NCBI GenBank assembly: GCA_964628455.1
Contig: CAZVPD010000194.1
Span: forward strand, 1-6,377
Length of the DNA stretch: 6,377 nt
Direction: 5' to 3'
DNA from: JAQVWU01 sp964628455
GTDB taxonomy: Bacteria > Bacillota > Clostridia > Oscillospirales > CAG-272
Positions 5,141-6,377 of the stretch are shown piece after piece (position 1 is the first letter of the stretch; every line of letters begins with the position of its first letter). The notes under the pieces are model-generated. The model was not told the DNA's origin and ran no database searches. It was given only the letters and a program-made list of their open reading frames with translations. The position numbers and the translations under genes were made by a program.

Positions 5141-6202
5141 ATGTCCAAAATAAAAGTCGGTATCATCGGTACCGGCGGAATCAGTCATTTCCATATGAAC
5201 GGGTATAAATCCGTACCGGATCTCTGCGAGGTTACCGCCGTCTGCGATATCGACGAAAACAAGGTGAAAGCGTATGCCGCTCAATACGGCGTTCTACGGT
5301 ATTACACGGATTACAACGAGATGATGGCAAACGAAGAACTCGATGCGGTCAGCGTGACCACATGGAACAGCGCCCACTGCGGAGCCGCTGTTGCAGCCCT
5401 GAACGGAGGAGCCAATGTCATCTGCGAAAAGCCGATGGCTATGAACGCCGCCGAAGCTAAACTAATGGAAGCGACCGCAAAAAAGAACGGAAAGCTCCTG
5501 CAGATCGGCTTCGTGCGCCGTTACGGAGCCGATGCCGAAGCCGCCAAAGATTATATCGACAGCGGAGAAGCAGGAAAGATCTATTTCGCCAACGTATCGT
5601 ATCTGCGCCGCAACGGCTGTCCCGGCGGCTGGTTCGGCGACAAGTCCTATTCGGGCGGCGGACCGCTGATCGACCTGGGCGTCCATGTCATGGATCTTGC
5701 GCGCTATCTCGCGGGCTGTCCGAAACCCGTCGCCGCTTACGGCGTGACATTCGCCAACATCGGTACGGATGCAGACGGCGGCGCCAAAGCCTGGACAACC
5801 GATACTTCGGGGCGTTTTGTGCGCAATGTCGAGGATTTTGCCACCGGCTTTATCCGCTTTGACAACGGATTCGTCATGCATGTTGCAGCTTCATTCAACC
5901 TTAATATCAAAAACGATACCGGCGACGTCGAAATTTTCGGAAACAAAGCGGGAATAAAACTCGGAGATCCCAGCGCGTTTTTCCGTGCCGACGGCACCGA
6001 CGGCGTCATAGACGGTGAAAAATACCGGAAAGCCTCCGGTTTCAACGACATTTTCACCTATGAGATCACGCATTTCATCGACTGCGTGAAAAACGGCACG
6101 CCCTGCCGCGCTCCGGCCCGCGACGGTGTGGTGCTGATGCAGATGATCGACGCCATTTACGAATCCGCACGCACGGGCCGTGAATCCGCCATCGGAGATT
6201 AA
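5141..6202 (+). CDS. Gfo/Idh/MocA family NAD(P)-dependent oxidoreductase
   Basis: The 353-residue length is typical for the family. An N-terminal Rossmann fold starts with VGIIGTGGIS (6-15, the G-x-G-x-x nucleotide loop), with Asp36/Asp38 ending the second strand. ICEKPMA (94-100) carries the family Lys97 of the EKP motif, and GGPLIDLGVHVMDL (173-186) carries the Asp178/His182 pair that acts in catalysis. The C-terminal half is the usual alpha/beta substrate domain. Members oxidise or reduce sugars, inositols and related polyols at a secondary alcohol; nothing here fixes the substrate, and no transporter or other sugar gene is beside it. ATG 5141 is chosen over GTG 5132, which lies inside the ribosome site. 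It is expressed from its own strong promoter, divergent from the toxin-antitoxin pair. Confidence 0.93.
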   Translation: MSKIKVGIIGTGGISHFHMNGYKSVPDLCEVTAVCDIDENKVKAYAAQYGVLRYYTDYNEMMANEELDAVSVTTWNSAHCGAAVAALNGGANVICEKPMAMNAAEAKLMEATAKKNGKLLQIGFVRRYGADAEAAKDYIDSGEAGKIYFANVSYLRRNGCPGGWFGDKSYSGGGPLIDLGVHVMDLARYLAGCPKPVAAYGVTFANIGTDADGGAKAWTTDTSGRFVRNVEDFATGFIRFDNGFVMHVAASFNLNIKNDTGDVEIFGNKAGIKLGDPSAFFRADGTDGVIDGEKYRKASGFNDIFTYEITHFIDCVKNGTPCRAPARDGVVLMQMIDAIYESARTGRESAIGD

Positions 6203-6284
6203 TCTTTACAATCGGTCAGCCGGTTTATACTCAAACGGCCGTGAAGCCGGGGACGGCGGAATTTACCGATCAAACCGAAACATC

Positions 6285-6377
6285 AAAGGTACGGTGTAAA
6301 CCGTAAAGGTACGGTGTAAACCGTAAAGGTACGGTGTAACCGTAAAGGTACGGTGTAACCGTAAAGGTACGGTGTAA
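6285..6377. repeat. Tandem array of 19-20 bp units made of alternating complementary 6-mers
   Basis: Five copies of AAAGGTACGGTGTAA start at 6285, 6305, 6325, 6344 and 6363, so the period is 20, 20, 19 and 19 bases. The array reaches the window edge and probably continues. Each unit is AAGG + TACGGT + GTAA + ACCGTA; TACGGT and ACCGTA are exact reverse complements. Every 6-mer can therefore pair with the neighbour on either side, across a GTAA or an AAGG loop. In the 19-base units the GTAA loop has lost one A. The 82 bases between the oxidoreductase stop and the array hold no gene, only a weak 5 bp hairpin and a possible decayed unit (ACCGAAACATCAAAGG) abutting the first copy. Function unknown. 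Confidence 0.92.

Noticed and set aside
6238..6257. Possible terminator after the oxidoreductase gene
   Set aside because: The stem is only 5 bp (GCCGT/ACGGC) with a 10-base loop and no T-run follows; the evidence is too weak to annotate.
6285..6377. CRISPR array
   Set aside because: Units are only 19-20 bases and contiguous, with no unique spacers between them; no cas genes are nearby.

Overview
The window looks like chromosome of a Gram-positive, clostridia-like Firmicute with roughly balanced to slightly GC-rich DNA. Pointers are a CotH-type spore-coat kinase domain, a sortase, a Bacillus-type thymidylate synthase, strong purine-rich ribosome binding sites and frequent start/stop overlaps between neighbouring genes. 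No phage, transposase, tRNA, rRNA or CRISPR signal was seen. The organism assignment is an inference from gene content only.

Left part, plus strand (1-2298): the 3' end of a CotH kinase family gene, a 110-base gap holding a candidate 16-codon leader ORF, then a sortase with one membrane anchor and a low-complexity stalk, and a four-segment membrane protein that I do not recognise. The sortase start has no ribosome site of its own but overlaps the end of the leader ORF. The membrane protein start is ambiguous: a strong ribosome site inside the sortase 3' end serves either a CTG start or a GTG start followed by an in-phase A7 slippery site. A strong hairpin at 2341-2369 closes this unit and probably also the convergent one.

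Middle part, minus strand (5060 down to 2382): first a small protein plus zeta-toxin-like P-loop kinase pair with a four-base ATGA overlap, a likely toxin-antitoxin module. Next, behind a candidate promoter at 4171-4199, comes thyA-folA-zincin peptidase. Thymidylate synthase makes dTMP and dihydrofolate, and dihydrofolate reductase recycles the dihydrofolate, so the two form one metabolic cycle. The HExxH peptidase is translationally coupled to folA through a TTG start and a very strong ribosome site.

Right part, plus strand (5083-6377): a well-formed extended -10 promoter drives a Gfo/Idh/MocA-type oxidoreductase. After it, a non-coding stretch ends in a tandem array of 19-20 bp units that runs off the window. 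The array is built entirely from two alternating complementary 6-mers and could fold as a chain of tiny hairpins. It is the structure least explained by the genes.
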